From assembly GCA_038212325.1 (NCBI GenBank), contig JBBQUQ010000133.1, forward strand, positions 1 through 6,328: 6,328 nucleotides of DNA, in the 5' to 3' direction. This stretch comes from CAIVAT01 sp038212325. GTDB taxonomy: Bacteria > Bacteroidota > Bacteroidia > Bacteroidales > FEN-979. The notes below the pieces were generated by a model, which had not been told where the DNA came from, did no database searches, and saw only the letters and a program-made list of their open reading frames with translations. Shown here piece by piece: positions 5,758-6,328 of this stretch. Positions within the stretch are counted from its first letter, which is position 1. Each line of letters opens with the position of its first letter. Made by a program: the position numbers and the translations under genes.

Positions 5758-5805
5758 GAAAATGTACAAGCGGTTCATCGCGGATCACCCCGCAGCGTTC
5801 GCCGG

Positions 5806-6328
5806 TCAAACTTTGGTCAGTTGTTTTAAACGACCTTGATACAACTGCCAATAATTTCTTTTCGTTGTGGCGTTAAGGAACGAAGCTGCTACCATTTTAG
5901 CTACGCTATCGGATTTTGACGCCATCAGCGTCATCATCGTATTAAATATCTTTTCACTGATACCGGCCTTCCCGTCCAGTCTGGCAAATTGTATACTGAT
6001 TTTCTCCTGGGCTAAATTGCGAGGTAATAGTCCATCGTCTAATGCAAAATCTTTGTCATCAACATGGATGCGACTATTTAACAGGTCATACGCAGGACTT
6101 AATCTATAATCGCCCATTGGAGTTTCGAGCAACGAGAAGTTTTTAAAATGAGCATCCCCATTCGAAAACAGATAATTAAAGAGAAGAATTTTCAAAAGTT
6201 TAGGCGCTTCCACTTTGTAAGCAGATAAATTAGTCTGCATTAATTGGAAAAACTCTGAATAATTTCCCAAATACTTGTAATGCGTTCCATGGGTTTGCGG
6301 TGTTCGGCCAGCAAACTCATCGCTACGT
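5806..6328 (-). CDS. hipA: HipA-family Ser/Thr kinase, C-terminal part (cut by the right edge)
   Basis: The minus-strand frame is open from the right edge to TGA at 5806-5808, about 174 codons. The sequence matches the C-terminal kinase domain of HipA toxins: YLFSNGDAHFKNFSLL contains the catalytic-loop NGDAHxKN, and YRLSPAYDLLNS about 20 residues later carries the Asp that chelates metal, equivalent to kinase DFG. In E. coli HipA these correspond to Asp309 and Asp332. KYLGNYSEFFQLMQ upstream is also family-like. A TTG at 6270 could be taken as a start, but residues before it continue naturally (RTPQTHGTHYKY), so the true start is beyond the window. Known HipA proteins phosphorylate aminoacyl-tRNA synthetases, typically GltX, and are neutralised by the DNA-binding partner HipB. 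No hipB is visible; it would lie upstream, outside the window. Base composition is AT-rich compared with the glycosyltransferase genes. Confidence 0.88.
   Translation of the reverse strand, partial: RSDEFAGRTPQTHGTHYKYLGNYSEFFQLMQTNLSAYKVEAPKLLKILLFNYLFSNGDAHFKNFSLLETPMGDYRLSPAYDLLNSRIHVDDKDFALDDGLLPRNLAQEKISIQFARLDGKAGISEKIFNTMMTLMASKSDSVAKMVAASFLNATTKRNYWQLYQGRLKQLTKV

Noticed and set aside
5781..5805. Small GCGG...CCGC hairpin after the hipA stop as a terminator
   Set aside because: The stem is only 4 bp and no T-run follows.
5624..5851. 75-codon minus-strand frame between hipA and the GT-B-like gene
   Set aside because: It overlaps the hipA end in another frame and mainly reads the complement of the remnant and the palindrome region; no recognisable domain.
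6268..6270. TTG at 6270 as the start of the HipA protein
   Set aside because: The frame remains open to the window edge and the residues before it fit the HipA family; a 154-residue protein would lack much of the kinase domain.

Overview
The window looks like part of a surface-polysaccharide (capsule, O-antigen or exopolysaccharide) glycosyltransferase cluster from a member of the Bacteroidota. Three lines point to that phylum. Two candidate promoters match the Bacteroidota sigma consensus (TTTG, about 20 nt, TAnnTTTG). Most starts lack a Shine-Dalgarno sequence. The intergenic hairpins share a GGCTTTAGCC / GCTAAAGC core that I associate, from memory, with Bacteroidota genomes. The genus cannot be named from this sequence.

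All intact genes lie on the minus strand, so transcription runs from high to low coordinates. In that order they are: the C-terminal half of a HipA-family kinase (5806 to the right edge); a 208-base gap holding a promoter, a palindrome and the first ~22 codons of a broken plus-strand glycosyltransferase gene; a poorly characterised GT-B-like protein (4503-5597); a GT2 glycosyltransferase coupled to it by an ATGA overlap (3583-4506); a 302-base gap filled by a ~204-bp hairpin-rich element with terminal inverted repeats, followed by a new candidate promoter; a WfgS-like GT2 (2480-3280); a WcaC-like GT4 (1209-2453); a second GT2 (419-1225) overlapping it by 17 bp with a good internal Shine-Dalgarno; a 154-base gap holding an inverted repeat of the CACAGAGAACCAC type; and the first 88 codons of a SAM-dependent methyltransferase running off the left edge.

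Together the four clear or likely transferases, the GT-B-like protein and the methyltransferase are the usual set of cytoplasmic enzymes that add sugars one by one to a lipid-linked repeat unit, with optional methylation. No flippase, polymerase, initiating phosphoglycosyltransferase or nucleotide-sugar gene is in the window, so the polymer and pathway type cannot be stated.

The glycosyltransferase core is richer in G+C (40/60 in bases 1441-1500) than the two edges (21/60 in bases 1-60; 20/60 in bases 6121-6180). With the truncated gene at 5692-5757 beside hipA and several dispersed repeats at gene borders, this suggests a locus assembled by repeated exchange. I see no convincing new multi-gene system. 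The most informative unusual structures are the hairpin element at 3337-3552, the octanucleotide repeat across a stop codon at 2463-2502, and the gene remnant at 5692.
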